Shown: in pieces, positions 37,032 to 45,891 of the stretch
How positions within the stretch are numbered: position 1 is the stretch's first letter
Layout of the letters: each line of letters begins with the position of its first letter
NCBI GenBank assembly: GCA_964507185.1
Contig: CAZDOY010000014.1
Location: 11,241 to 75,240 of the forward strand
DNA: 64,000 nt
Direction: 5' to 3'
Source: CAVRTJ01 sp964507185
GTDB taxonomy: Bacteria > Acidobacteriota > UBA4820 > DSQY01
Notes under the pieces: model-generated
Seen by the model: the letters and a program-made list of their open reading frames with translations, nothing else
The model's database searches: none
Told to the model about the DNA's origin: nothing
Position numbers and translations under genes: made by a program

Positions 37032-37658
37032 CTATCGCCTGTGCCTTCCCGCGTGCCCGCCCGCGTGCCCGCCCCTGGAGGGCATCGGGGACGGCATGGG
37101 CATGGGCATCGGCCTGGGGCTGAAGCGGGGGCGGCCGCGCGGCACACGCACGGGAGGCGCCGTGTTCACCGGCGGGCGCCTTCGGTGACGGACGCGGTCG
37201 GCCGAGGCACCGCCCCTGCGAGGATTCTCGTTCTGGATGACGACGGGTTTCGGAGCCGGATGCGCGTGAGGGTGCCCATGCCGGGAACGATGCCGGTATA
37301 TCCAGGGATCAGGCAGAAAACCCCGGTAGAGGTTATTCCAACCCGTCCAGAGGTACATGCCGCCGTAGTAGCCGTGCCAGTCGTACCAGCCGCCACCCAA
37401 CATCCAGTTCATGTACCACTGCGGCCCCCATCCCGGCCAGTCCCAGGGCGCCCACTCCGCGCTGAAATAGTCGGGCGTCCAGTCGTATCCGTACCAGCTC
37501 CCGCAGTTCCATGCCCAAACCGGGCCGCCCGCGGATACGGTCATGACCGAGAAAGGTCGAACCGGGAAGACGGGGCTGGCCGCCGAGTGCGAGACCGGCA
37601 CGGCAAGGCACACGATTGCGAGGGTCGCGGCGACCAGGATTGCCTTGTGCTTCATCAT
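37032..37658 (-). CDS. Trp/Tyr/Gly-rich secreted protein with Arg-Pro tail, copy 1
   Basis: A 208-residue protein with a signal peptide ('ILVAATLAIVCLAVPVSHSA'). The mature N-half is packed with Trp, Tyr and Gly: 'GGPVWAWNCGSWYGYDW', 'DYFSAEWAPWDWPGWG', 'GGGWYDWHGYYGGMY'. The C-half is strongly basic and Pro-rich, with a conserved 'QNENPRRGGAS' segment, 'VRVPRGRPRFSPRPMP' and a Gly/His end. I do not recognise the family. A second copy at 38139-38723 shares the same blocks in the same order. GGAGG six bases upstream fixes the ATG at 37658. Aromatic-rich beta structure with a cationic tail suggests surface or envelope binding, which is inference. Confidence 0.75.
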   Translation of the reverse strand: MMKHKAILVAATLAIVCLAVPVSHSAASPVFPVRPFSVMTVSAGGPVWAWNCGSWYGYDWTPDYFSAEWAPWDWPGWGPQWYMNWMLGGGWYDWHGYYGGMYLWTGWNNLYRGFLPDPWIYRHRSRHGHPHAHPAPKPVVIQNENPRRGGASADRVRHRRRPPVNTAPPVRVPRGRPRFSPRPMPMPMPSPMPSRGGHAGGHAGRHRR

Positions 37659-37869
37659 TTCAAACCTCCCAAGCGCGGGTTTCATGGCATATCCCCTTCT
37701 CTCCGCGGCCTGGAGGCCGCATGATCCGAGCGGCCCTGGACTCGATCCAATGACGATACGACAAATCAAGCTAGCCCGCTGCCAATGACAATATAGGGTG
37801 CAAACCCGCCGCGTGCACAGGTTGCGCCCGGCTGTCAGGTCCCGGCCTGTTCTCGACCTCGAATTTAGT

Positions 37870-38053
37870 CCGAAAAACCGGACACTCTTGCGGCGGCCGG
37901 TGCGATGCCCCGGCGATCTTCGGCAACAACGTCTTTCTGGCCAACGGCTGGTACGAGATCACCGTCAGTGTCGACGGCGGCCCGCCCGCCAGATTCCGGT
38001 TCGGCGTAGGGGCTCACAACGATGCCGAAACGCCCCTCAACATGAACGACTGA
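37870..38053 (+). pseudogene. Possible gene fragment between the two Trp/Tyr-rich genes
   Basis: On the plus strand a frame without a start codon reads like the end of a real beta-sandwich protein: 'AIFGNNVFLANGWYEITV' then 'DGGPPARFRFGVGAHND', ending at TGA 38051-38053. Upstream the frame turns into unlikely sequence. It resembles the C-terminus of a periplasmic domain (FixH- or metal-binding-like), but too little remains to assign. Probably a remnant of a lost gene. Confidence 0.3.
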
Positions 38054-38138
38054 GCGCCTCGGGGGCCTTCCTCCCGGCTTGCAGGGTCCATCTCCACCAC
38101 ACCGATCGGGTCTTCCTGCGATAACAGACAGGGCATGT

Positions 38139-38723
38139 TCAGCGCCCGTGCCGGCCGCCGCCGCCCGCGGCAACCACCGGTGCTCTCGGCATCATCACCG
38201 GCGCGGAGGGCATGGGGCGCGGGCGCACGCGGGGACGGCCACGGGGAACCCTGGCCGGAGCAGCGCTGGTTTCGGATGGCCGCCTTCGGCCTTTCACGCT
38301 TTTGCTGGAAGCGCCGCCGTGTCGCGGGTGCGCGTTTTGTATTTCGACCGGCCCCGGAGCATTATGCCGGTCCTGATCGCCGCGGCGGTGGGGTCTCCAG
38401 TACTTCCACGCAAAGGGCACGTAACCCTTGTAGAAATAGTAGTTCCCGCCGGTCCACCACAGGTGCGGCACGTACGACAGGCTTTGGAGACCCAGCCCGG
38501 AACCGTTCCAGGGCGCCCACTCCGCGCTGAAGTAGTCGGGCGACCACTCCACTCCCGACCACGCCCCGCAGGACCAGGCCCAGACGGGGCCGCTGCCGGA
38601 GATCATCGTTATCCTGAAGGAGCTGACGGGAAAAAGCCCTCTCGCCGAGAGACCGGTCACCGGAATGGCGGTGAGCAATAGGACGAATGCCGCCCATACG
38701 ATGAATCTCTTCTTTTTACTCAT
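38139..38723 (-). CDS. Trp/Tyr/Gly-rich secreted protein with Arg-Pro tail, copy 2
   Basis: A 194-residue paralog of the protein at 37032-37658. A signal peptide ('IVWAAFVLLLTAIPVTGLSA') is followed by 'FPVSSFRITMISGSGPVWAW', 'CGAWSGVEWSPDYFSAEWAP', then 'HLWWTGGNYYFYKGY', and the basic end 'IQNAHPRHGGASSKSVKG', 'ARVPRGRPRVRPRPMP' and a Gly-rich terminus. Shared 'GPVWAW-CG-W', 'DYFSAEWAPW' and 'RVPRGRPR' blocks make common ancestry certain. It lies ~240 bases downstream of hflC on the same strand. Function unknown; no cysteine pair or enzyme motif is visible beyond the single conserved Cys. Confidence 0.75.
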   Translation of the reverse strand: MSKKKRFIVWAAFVLLLTAIPVTGLSARGLFPVSSFRITMISGSGPVWAWSCGAWSGVEWSPDYFSAEWAPWNGSGLGLQSLSYVPHLWWTGGNYYFYKGYVPFAWKYWRPHRRGDQDRHNAPGPVEIQNAHPRHGGASSKSVKGRRRPSETSAAPARVPRGRPRVRPRPMPSAPVMMPRAPVVAAGGGGRHGR

Positions 38724-38961
38724 TTCGCCGACCCCCTTATCGAAGCTCTAATATCACCGCTTCTGTTCAAAAAGCCTCTGGCCCCATGTCCTATTTGTCC
38801 TGGCAGTCGTACTCACGGGTTCCATTTTGTCACGAGCAAGCCGTATGCCGATGACGTTCCTGCGACCAAATGCGAGCCCCGCAAAGTCCTACGGCAATGA
38901 CGGGGCAGCCTTTCCGTCCAGGATGACGGAGCCTGTCCGGAATTGCGGACACAGGCGGCCG

Positions 38962-39927
38962 CTAGCGCATGCGCTTCAGGTACCGGTACAGCTCCGAATC
39001 CGTGGAGAGGATCATGACGCCCCGGTCGTCCATCGTCGTGCGGTAGGTCTTGAGCGTTTCCACGAAGCGGTACAGGTCGGGGTCCCGACTGTAGGCCTCT
39101 GCGTAGATCTTCGTGGACTGGGCCTCGCCGTCGCCGAGTATCTCCTGCGCTTTCCGGTAGGCCTCGGACTGGATCCGCTTGGACTCCTCCGTGACCTGCC
39201 CGGCAATCTCGGCCTTCTTGCCCTGCCCGAGCGCCCTGTATTTTTCCGCGATCCTCAGCTGCTGGCTGATCATCCGGTCGTAGACCTTGCGAAGCACCTT
39301 CTGGGTGTAGTCGAGGCGCTTGATCTCCAGATCCACGAGGTCTATCCCGAGGTTGAGCTCCTTAAGGCGCTTCTTTGCCGCCTTCGTGATTTCCGTTGTC
39401 AGTTCTTCCCGCAGGCCCCTCACGGGCTCCTGGGCATCCTTGGAGTCCGAGCCGCCCGACATGCCGCCCTCCGATGCCTCGATGGCCTCCTCCCCCAGGT
39501 CCATGTGCCTGTTCGAGGATCGAACGACTTCGAGAAGCGTATGCGCCGATAGAGTGTCTCTCACGAGTCCGTCGAGAATGTCGTCGAGCCGACCCTGGCC
39601 GCCCTCCTGGTTGGTCACTTTCTTGTAAAAAGTCAGGGCGTTCGAAATGCGCCACCTGGCAAAGGAGTCCACGAAAATGAACTTGGAGTCCTTGGTCGGG
39701 ATCACCTCGGGATCGCCGTCCCACTCCAATATCCGCTTGTCAAAATAATGGACATCCTGTACGAGCGGGATCTTCCAGTGCAGACCGGCTTGCGTGACCG
39801 GCTGCCCCACAGGGGAGCCGAGCTGGACGACGACCGCCTGCTCGTACTCGGGGACGGTGAAGAGGAACATCTTGCCCAGGATTATGAGGACGACCAGGAG
39901 AACGACGCCCGCGATGACCTTTCTCAT
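38962..39927 (-). CDS. hflC: HflC, SPFH-domain membrane protein
   Basis: A 321-residue protein with an N-terminal membrane helix (~4-24) and an SPFH/band-7 domain ('TVPEYEQAVVVQLG', 'GLHWKIPLVQDVHYFDKRI'), then a long helical region with 'LDYTQKVLRKVYDRMISQQ' and 'EILGDGEAQSTKIYAEAYS'. With HflK it forms the large periplasm-facing cage that controls the FtsH protease. A Gly/Ser-rich insert ('EGGMSGGSDSKDAQ') sits in the middle, longer than in E. coli. AGGAGG lies six bases upstream, inside hflK; start and stop overlap by ATGA. Confidence 0.95.
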   Translation of the reverse strand: MRKVIAGVVLLVVLIILGKMFLFTVPEYEQAVVVQLGSPVGQPVTQAGLHWKIPLVQDVHYFDKRILEWDGDPEVIPTKDSKFIFVDSFARWRISNALTFYKKVTNQEGGQGRLDDILDGLVRDTLSAHTLLEVVRSSNRHMDLGEEAIEASEGGMSGGSDSKDAQEPVRGLREELTTEITKAAKKRLKELNLGIDLVDLEIKRLDYTQKVLRKVYDRMISQQLRIAEKYRALGQGKKAEIAGQVTEESKRIQSEAYRKAQEILGDGEAQSTKIYAEAYSRDPDLYRFVETLKTYRTTMDDRGVMILSTDSELYRYLKRMR

Positions 39928-40934
39928 TGGGCACCTCCTTTCTTCCCGGTCGTCCCCGCCGACCGGAAATCGAGGAGAGGCATCATGTTCTTAAGCGATT
40001 CATCCACCACGTAGACCTGACGGAGGCGCGGCAGGACCTGTCGCATGGTCTCCAGGAAGAGACGGCGGCGTGTCACCTCCGGCGCCTTTCGATACTCCCG
40101 AAGGAGCTTCGTAAAGCGCGCCGCGTCACCTTTCGAGCGGTTGATCCTCTCCACCCGGGTGCCTTCGGCCTCCTTGACGGTCTGTTCGGCCTCGCCCTTG
40201 ACCCTGTAAATGACCTTGTTGTACTCCTGGTAGGCCTGGTTGATGGCCTGGTCCATTTCCTGGCGCGCCCGGTTGACCTCGTCGAACGAGTCCTTGACCG
40301 GGGCCGGGGGATGGACGTCCTGGAGCTGGACCAGCTTGATATCCACACCGCAGTTATACAGATCGAGCATCTTCTGCATCCTGTCCTTGACGGCCAGTTC
40401 GATGGCCTGCCGCTTCAGGCGGATGACCTCGTTGAAGGACTCGTCCCCGACCACGGCCCGCATGGTGGCTTCGGAAACGTCCCTGATTGTGCCCGGAACG
40501 TCCCTGACGGCGAAGAGATACTTTCTGGGATCGCGGATGCGATATTGAACCACCCACGTCACCGTGGCGATATTCTGGTCCCCGGTTAGCATGTCCGATT
40601 CTTTCGTGTAGTCCTCTTCGGAGTAGTGCGACCGCACTCCGGCTCTATCGGTTCTGAAGCCGAATTCTTCCTTGAACTGGTAGTCGGTCTTAACCAGGTA
40701 GACCTTGTCCACGCCGAATGCGATCTTGAGGTGCGGCCCCGGTTTTGCCGATTTAATGTAGCGCCCGAAGCGCAGGACCACCCCCCTCTCGTTGGGCTCC
40801 ACCTGGTAGTAGGACGTCGCCACCAGGACGATCAGCACGATGAGCGCCAAGCCTCCGGTTATCGCCCTCGCCGTGCCCTTAGGGGACAGCCCTCGTTTCA
40901 GGTTGTCCACCGCGTCTTTGAACCTGTCGTCCAT
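39924..40934 (-). CDS. hflK: HflK, SPFH-domain membrane protein
   Basis: A 336-residue protein with one membrane helix (~28-48) and the band-7 domain: 'YYQVEPNERGVVLRFGRY', 'GPHLKIAFGVDKVYLV', 'DQNIATVTWVVQYRI', and the long 'QAYQEYNKVIYRVKGEAEQ' helix. It is the partner of HflC, and the gene order hflK-hflC is the usual one. ATG at 40934 has a GGAGGG site five bases upstream; a longer start (40967) is unlikely. A promoter with an embedded palindrome is proposed ~130 bases upstream. Confidence 0.95.
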   Translation of the reverse strand: MDDRFKDAVDNLKRGLSPKGTARAITGGLALIVLIVLVATSYYQVEPNERGVVLRFGRYIKSAKPGPHLKIAFGVDKVYLVKTDYQFKEEFGFRTDRAGVRSHYSEEDYTKESDMLTGDQNIATVTWVVQYRIRDPRKYLFAVRDVPGTIRDVSEATMRAVVGDESFNEVIRLKRQAIELAVKDRMQKMLDLYNCGVDIKLVQLQDVHPPAPVKDSFDEVNRARQEMDQAINQAYQEYNKVIYRVKGEAEQTVKEAEGTRVERINRSKGDAARFTKLLREYRKAPEVTRRRLFLETMRQVLPRLRQVYVVDESLKNMMPLLDFRSAGTTGKKGGAQ

Positions 40935-41351
40935 TCTCTCTCCCTCCCCGATGCGTACACTGAGCACGAGATCACGTGGCCGCGACTGCGTCCGGCGGTT
41001 CCTCCTCGGTCGATCGTCGCGTCGGCCTTACCTGGCGATCCTCCTGTTGCGTCTTTTCAATGTTACCAGCCGATGCGCATCGGGACAAATGCCCCGACAA
41101 CCGTCACGACCGCCGCGCCTGTCGTTGAGTCAGGTCCCCGTGACGGCCGTCACGCTTGCCGCTACGCCTCCCCCGAGGCTATTGCAAAAAAAATTGAAAG
41201 GGTGTATCAGGTCTTATGGCCCTCGGCTCCAAGAGGTATGACGATCCGTGTTGGCCTGATACCAGAGGGGCATGGTCGTTTTGCCGGTGGGCGGCCTGCC
41301 GTTCCCCACGCCGGCAGATGGGCCGGTTCGGCCGGCCGGAAGGAAGCACGG
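40935..41351. other. Divergent intergenic region between hflK and the RRM gene
   Basis: No gene is visible in these 417 bases. It holds the proposed hflK promoter with a 14-base palindrome (see 41060-41088) and, near 41185-41200, an A8 run followed by TTGAAA that could belong to the RRM gene promoter, though the -10 match is poor. GC-rich short repeats with GACCG/GTCG occur at 41095-41165. Confidence 0.4.
41060..41088 (-). promoter_or_regulatory. Possible hflK promoter overlapping a perfect palindrome
   Basis: On the minus strand TTGTCC (41088-41083) and TAACAT (41065-41060), four of six matches each, are 17 bases apart. The spacer contains CCGATGCGCATCGG (41070-41083), a perfect 14-base palindrome, the kind of site a dimeric repressor would bind. 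Leader length to hflK would be ~120 bases. Confidence 0.4.
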
Positions 41352-41705
41352 ATGAAGTTATACGTCGGGAACCTGTCGTACGAGACCAGTGAAGACGACC
41401 TGAAAGACCTCTTCGCCGCCTACGGCGAACCAAGTTCGATCAGGATTATCACGGACCGTGTCACCAGGCGTTCGAAGGGCTTTGGATTCGTCGAGTTTGA
41501 TGATGACGACCAGGCCCGCGCCGCGATGAGCGCCCTGAACGGCAAGGAAGTCGCCGGCAGGGCCTTGACGGTCAACGAAGCCCGCCCACAGACGCAGAGT
41601 GGTGGACCGGGTGGCGGCCGCGGTCCCGGCCGCGGCGGGCGCGGTCCCGGCCGCGGCGGTTTCGGTGGCGGCCGCGGATTTGGAGGCGGAGGCGACCGCT
41701 ACTGA
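41352..41705 (+). CDS. Glycine-rich RRM RNA-binding protein
   Basis: A 117-residue protein: one RRM (residues 1-~78) with RNP2 'KLYVGNLS' and RNP1 'KGFGFVEF', then a Gly/Arg-rich tail with two 'GRGPGRGG' units ending 'GGGDRY'. Such small RRM-RGG proteins in bacteria bind RNA and are often linked to cold or stress response. GGAAGGA precedes the ATG by about seven bases. A terminator follows; it is a single-gene unit divergent from hflK. Confidence 0.96.
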   Translation: MKLYVGNLSYETSEDDLKDLFAAYGEPSSIRIITDRVTRRSKGFGFVEFDDDDQARAAMSALNGKEVAGRALTVNEARPQTQSGGPGGGRGPGRGGRGPGRGGFGGGRGFGGGGDRY

Positions 41706-41753
41706 AGTTCCTTCGGTTCCGCCCACCGGGGGCGGATTCCCGAACACGAGAGA

Positions 41754-41786
41754 GGGAGGGGCACCTCTGGGCCCCTCCCTTTTTTA
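41754..41786 (+). terminator. Rho-independent terminator after the RRM gene
   Basis: GAGGGAGGGGC and GCCCCTCCCTT pair across a short loop, followed by TTTTTT. It lies ~50 bases after the stop codon, before the convergent acyl-CoA ligase gene. Confidence 0.88.
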
Positions 41787-41841
41787 TTGACCCGGTCCGG
41801 AGCGGTCCTCCGTATGTCGTCCCTTTCCGCGACCTCCCTCC

Positions 41842-43656
41842 TCATGCGCCTCCGTTTTCCTTCGGCTGCGCGTAAAGCTCCTCGATGTCCCGTGCATAGA
41901 GTTCGTTGATGACGCGCCTCTTGACCTTCATGGTCGGCGTGAGTTCTCCCGCTTCCTGCGTGAGTTCCCGGATCAGAATCCTGCAGCGCTTGACCTGCTC
42001 GTATCTCGATAACCTGCTGTTGACCCTCTCCAGCACTCCGGCGAACAGGTGCATGACCACCGGGTGGTCTCTCAGGACCGCGGGATCCTTCTCGGCCATG
42101 CCCTGGCTCTTGGCGTAGTCCAGGACATTTGCCCAGTTGGGAACTATGAGCGCGGCTATGTACGGCCGCTTGTCGCCGATGAGGACGGTCTGGCTCACGT
42201 ACTTGTTCGTTTTGAACGCATTCTCGATGGGTTGAGGCGCCACGTTCTTTCCGCCGGCCGTGACGATGAGTTCCTTCTTCCTGTCCGTAATGTAGACAAA
42301 ACCTTCCTCGTCGATCCGAGCGATGTCGCCCGTCGCGAACCAGCCGTCGTCCGACAGAACCTCTGCGGTTTCTTCGGGCATCTTGTAGTAGCCCTTCATG
42401 ACGTTCGGCCCGCGGACGAAAAGCTCCCCATCCTCGGCGGTCCTTACTTCCACCTTAGAAATGACCTTGCCGACGGACCCGTATCGCATTGCGCCGGGTT
42501 TGTTCACGGTGACCACGGGCGTCGTCTCGCTCAGGCCGTAACCTTCCAGGATGTTGAGCCCCGCACCGAAAAAGAAAAGGCCCAGGTCCCTTGCCAGCGG
42601 CGCCCCACCCGATACCATGAGACGCAGGCGCCCGCCTGTCTTCTCACGCAGCTTCTTGTAAACGAGCCTATCGGCGATACCGTGCTTGAATGAGAGCGCC
42701 GCTCCAACCCTGCCTTCCTCGAGCGTCGCGTGTGCCCACTCCTGCGCCACCTTCACGCTCCAGTGGATGAGTTTCTTCTTCAATCCCGAGGCGTGCGCCG
42801 CCTGTTCCATGAGACGGGCGTAGACCTTCTCATAGAGGCGCGGGACGGAGACCATGAGCGTGGGGCGCACTTCCTGGAGGTTCTCTCCCACCTTCTCGAC
42901 GCTTTCGGCGTAGGCCATGCTGCAGCCCCGCCAGAAGAAGCAGTAGTCCGCCATCCGCTCCAGGCTGTGGCTGAGGGGCAGAAAGACGAGCACCCGGTCC
43001 GAGGGACCCGCATCCACCTCTTCCAACGTGGCCTTGCAGTTCTCGATGAAGTTGGAATGCGTGAGCATGACCCCCTTCGGAACACCCGTCGTCCCGGACG
43101 TGTATATGATGGTCGCGAGGTCGTCCGGCTTCACCGTGGCAGCCGTCTTCCGGTGAATTCCGGGGTTTTCCGCGCTGTAGGCCCTTCCCTTCTCGAGCGT
43201 TCCCTCCCACGTGGCGAGGTCTCCCCTGCCTTCCGGCGGCGGGTCCATGATGATGATCCGCTTGATGCTAGGCAGGGCGGAACGCTGTGAAAGAAGTTTG
43301 TTGGCCTGGTCCTGGTCGGATACGATAGCAATGGCTGCATCGCTGTTGTTTGCGATGTAGGCGGTCTCTTCCGCGTTCAGGGTCGGATAGATGGGAACCG
43401 TCACGGCCGCCGCCGTCAGAATCGCAAAATCCGCCATGGCCCATTCCGGTCTGTCTTCAGAGAGCAGCACGACTTTCTCACCGGGTTTGATCCCCAGCGC
43501 CATCAGGCCGCACGCCAGGGCCTCCACGTTCTCGGCGGCGGACTGTGTCGACCGTTCCCACCATTGCCCACCCTGTTTCCAGAGAAACATGTCGGGCCTT
43601 TTCAGCGTGTCCACGTTATGGAAATAGAGATCACAAAGAGTACGAACCTCTCCCAT
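41842..43656 (-). CDS. Long-chain fatty-acid-CoA ligase (AMP-forming)
   Basis: A 604-residue adenylate-forming enzyme that activates long-chain fatty acids to acyl-CoA with ATP. The P-loop 'IIYTSGTTGVPKG', the 'GYGLSETTPV' motif, and 'GWFATGDIARIDEEGFVYI' followed by 'DRKKELIVTAGGKNVAPQ' are all intact. The length and the 'LSHSLERMADY' stretch fit the FAA/LACS-type branch. GGAGG lies five bases before the ATG. It has its own possible promoter directly after the terminator of the S46 gene. No other beta-oxidation gene is nearby. Confidence 0.95.
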   Translation of the reverse strand: MGEVRTLCDLYFHNVDTLKRPDMFLWKQGGQWWERSTQSAAENVEALACGLMALGIKPGEKVVLLSEDRPEWAMADFAILTAAAVTVPIYPTLNAEETAYIANNSDAAIAIVSDQDQANKLLSQRSALPSIKRIIIMDPPPEGRGDLATWEGTLEKGRAYSAENPGIHRKTAATVKPDDLATIIYTSGTTGVPKGVMLTHSNFIENCKATLEEVDAGPSDRVLVFLPLSHSLERMADYCFFWRGCSMAYAESVEKVGENLQEVRPTLMVSVPRLYEKVYARLMEQAAHASGLKKKLIHWSVKVAQEWAHATLEEGRVGAALSFKHGIADRLVYKKLREKTGGRLRLMVSGGAPLARDLGLFFFGAGLNILEGYGLSETTPVVTVNKPGAMRYGSVGKVISKVEVRTAEDGELFVRGPNVMKGYYKMPEETAEVLSDDGWFATGDIARIDEEGFVYITDRKKELIVTAGGKNVAPQPIENAFKTNKYVSQTVLIGDKRPYIAALIVPNWANVLDYAKSQGMAEKDPAVLRDHPVVMHLFAGVLERVNSRLSRYEQVKRCRILIRELTQEAGELTPTMKVKRRVINELYARDIEELYAQPKENGGA

Positions 43657-43689
43657 CTTCCCCTCCTCCGCTCGCAGTGCCTGCCGTCA

Positions 43690-43717
43690 AATATAATTCT
43701 AATGTCCCAGAGTGCAA
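43690..43717 (-). promoter_or_regulatory. Candidate promoter of the acyl-CoA ligase gene
   Basis: On the minus strand TTGCAC (43717-43712) and TATATT (43695-43690) are 16 bases apart, directly after the S46 terminator. The -10 is good, the -35 weak; position supports it. Confidence 0.35.
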
Positions 43718-43747
43718 AGAAAAAGGGCGGGGAGACCGTCCCCGCCC
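43718..43747 (-). terminator. Rho-independent terminator after the S46 peptidase gene
   Basis: On the minus strand GGGCGGGGACGGTCTCCCCGCCC folds into a 9-10 bp stem followed by TTTTTCTTT. It is ~48 bases after the S46 stop. Confidence 0.88.
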
Positions 43748-43794
43748 GATTCAACTGCAACAAGCCTGCAGCCGGCCGACTGCCGGAGGCTCTG

Positions 43795-45891
43795 CTACCT
43801 GGCCGCCGCCGTGAGTTCCCCGGCGACCCGGCTTGCGCCGTACAGCTTGTTCAACGCTTGGAGAATGGCGGGCGTATCCACCGCCACGCATCGCGCGACC
43901 TTTTCTGAGTACACGAAGGTGTTGGGATTGCTCTGTGGGTTTCCGTCGAAAACCAGTCCCACCAGTTTGCCTTCCCTATCGACGATCGGGCTACCCGAAT
44001 TGCCGCCCGTGATATCTCCCGTGCACACGAAGTCCATGGGCGTCTTGAGGTCGAGCTGGTCCCGCCGCAGTTCTTCCATCTTGCTGAGCTGGAAGTCTCC
44101 CTTGTTGTCGAAGGAATACGCGCGGTTATAAAGGCCGTAGAAGGTCGTTTTGTACGGCACTTCACTCGTGTCGAAGGCGTAGCCTTTCACGACGCCGAAG
44201 GCCAGCCGGAGCGTACCCGTCGCGTCGGGATACACGTCATCGCCGTACACTGCGAACTGCGCATTGGCGATCTGCGTCAAAGCCGGTTGAACAACGGCCT
44301 CCACATGGTCTTTCACAGCCCTGTCCACGCGCCTGAGAGTCGGATCCATCAGCCGGACAAAAGCGATGAGCGGATCCTTGCACGATTTTACGGCGGAACC
44401 CTTGTTCACGAGAAGGGAAGCGCGGTAGGATGCGTCGTCCAGCCGCGTTCCTCCCATCACTTCCTCGGCCCGCCGGGCCGGCGTCTTCCCGTCCAGAAGC
44501 GCTTTCACAAATGCGTTCCCGGCGCCGAGCTTGTCCCGCAATACCGTCAGGTCGTGGGCGAGAAGGGCCGCATCCATCCCCTTGTAATAGGGTCGGGCGG
44601 CCTTGAGGCGCCGCATGAAACCGGGAATCTGGGCGTCGTGGTAACCATTCAGCCGCTGTCCGTCGGGCTTGTTCACTTCCTCTGAATACCGGAGGATTCT
44701 CAGCGCGACCCCGCTCAGTCCATACGCACCGGGGGCCCTTCCTTCGTAGGTTATCTCCTTGAAATGATCCCGCTCCCAGGCCACGGATTTCTCGATCTGC
44801 TTCCAGGCATTCTCGTAGTGAGCCAGCTTCGGATTCCCGGCGACGGCGGCCCGGAGATTCTTCTCCTGCCGTGCTTTTTCCGCCGTCAATGCGGGATCCC
44901 TGAGGCCCTCGTACTCCCCGGTGAGAGCCTTTATGCTGTTGTGCACGAAGAAGATGTAGGATTGCGCCTCCTGGGCTTCTCTTGCCCCCTTGTGGCTATA
45001 GGCGGTCAGCACGGAATCCATGCCTTTCAGCCGGTCGAGAAGGGCCGGATAGCTCACGTCTCTGAGAAATTCGAGCTGGGCCAGGGTGTCGAGACGATCG
45101 GTCCTGCCTGGATGCCCCGAGACGAAAATCGGCATGCCGTCCGTCACGCCGGCCGGATCCACCTTCAGGTACTCCGGCGTGTGCGCCGGCTTCCCGTTTT
45201 CGTAGACGCGTAGAAAGCTGAAATCAAGGTCGTAACGGGGGTAATAGAAATTATCGGCGTCGCCGCCAAAGTAGGCCGCCTTTTCTTCGGGCGCCATCAC
45301 GATGCGGACGTCCGTGTACTCCTTATAGCGGTAGAGCATGTAGCGCGCGCCGCCGTAAAGCTTGACAACGTCGCCCCGCAGACCGGTTCCTTCCCTGCAG
45401 GCCTTCTCGAGCTCGGCGATCTTCGCCTCTCTTGCCTGTTGCGCCTGCGCCGCCGTGTCTCCGGTCTTTACGGCCGAATCCACGTCGCCGGTGACGTCCT
45501 TCATGGATGTGAGTACTTCGATCATGGCACCCGGCACCCTGAGTTCCTGGGCCTCTGTTTTTGCGTAGAACCCGTCGTCCACGTAGTTGTGCTCGGGGGT
45601 GGAAAGCTGCTGGAGATACATGCGTGCCACGTGATGGTTCGTCAGGATCAGGCCTTCGGGGGATACGAACGACCCACTCCCGCCGCCGATCCTGACGGAC
45701 GACAGGCGAAGGTGGTCGAGCCATGCCTGCGAAGGCGTAAACCCATAGCGTTTCTGGATGAGTTTTGTGGGCGGGTGGCTGTAGGTCCACATGCCCTCGT
45801 CGGCGCGCGACGCAGTCGACAGGCCGAACGCGCACGCAGCGGCCACCGCAAGTGCTGCAAGACTCCTTAGGACATTTCTCTGATGGGTCAT
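43795..45891 (-). CDS. S46 family dipeptidyl-peptidase, secreted
   Basis: A 698-residue serine peptidase with a signal peptide ('SLAALAVAAACAFGLSTASRA'). S46 landmarks: 'DEGMWTYSHPPTKLIQKRYG', 'GLILTNHHVARMYLQQLS' with the catalytic His, 'GHPGRTDRLDTLAQ', and catalytic S632 in 'GGNSGSPIVD'. Eighteen residues after the Ser is a Gly within 'VFDGN', the position that is Gly in DPP7 and Arg in DPP11 of Porphyromonas, so hydrophobic rather than acidic P1 preference is expected. It releases dipeptides from the N-terminus of peptides in the periplasm. AGGAGG four to five bases upstream fixes the ATG at 45891. Confidence 0.94.
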   Translation of the reverse strand: MTHQRNVLRSLAALAVAAACAFGLSTASRADEGMWTYSHPPTKLIQKRYGFTPSQAWLDHLRLSSVRIGGGSGSFVSPEGLILTNHHVARMYLQQLSTPEHNYVDDGFYAKTEAQELRVPGAMIEVLTSMKDVTGDVDSAVKTGDTAAQAQQAREAKIAELEKACREGTGLRGDVVKLYGGARYMLYRYKEYTDVRIVMAPEEKAAYFGGDADNFYYPRYDLDFSFLRVYENGKPAHTPEYLKVDPAGVTDGMPIFVSGHPGRTDRLDTLAQLEFLRDVSYPALLDRLKGMDSVLTAYSHKGAREAQEAQSYIFFVHNSIKALTGEYEGLRDPALTAEKARQEKNLRAAVAGNPKLAHYENAWKQIEKSVAWERDHFKEITYEGRAPGAYGLSGVALRILRYSEEVNKPDGQRLNGYHDAQIPGFMRRLKAARPYYKGMDAALLAHDLTVLRDKLGAGNAFVKALLDGKTPARRAEEVMGGTRLDDASYRASLLVNKGSAVKSCKDPLIAFVRLMDPTLRRVDRAVKDHVEAVVQPALTQIANAQFAVYGDDVYPDATGTLRLAFGVVKGYAFDTSEVPYKTTFYGLYNRAYSFDNKGDFQLSKMEELRRDQLDLKTPMDFVCTGDITGGNSGSPIVDREGKLVGLVFDGNPQSNPNTFVYSEKVARCVAVDTPAILQALNKLYGASRVAGELTAAAR

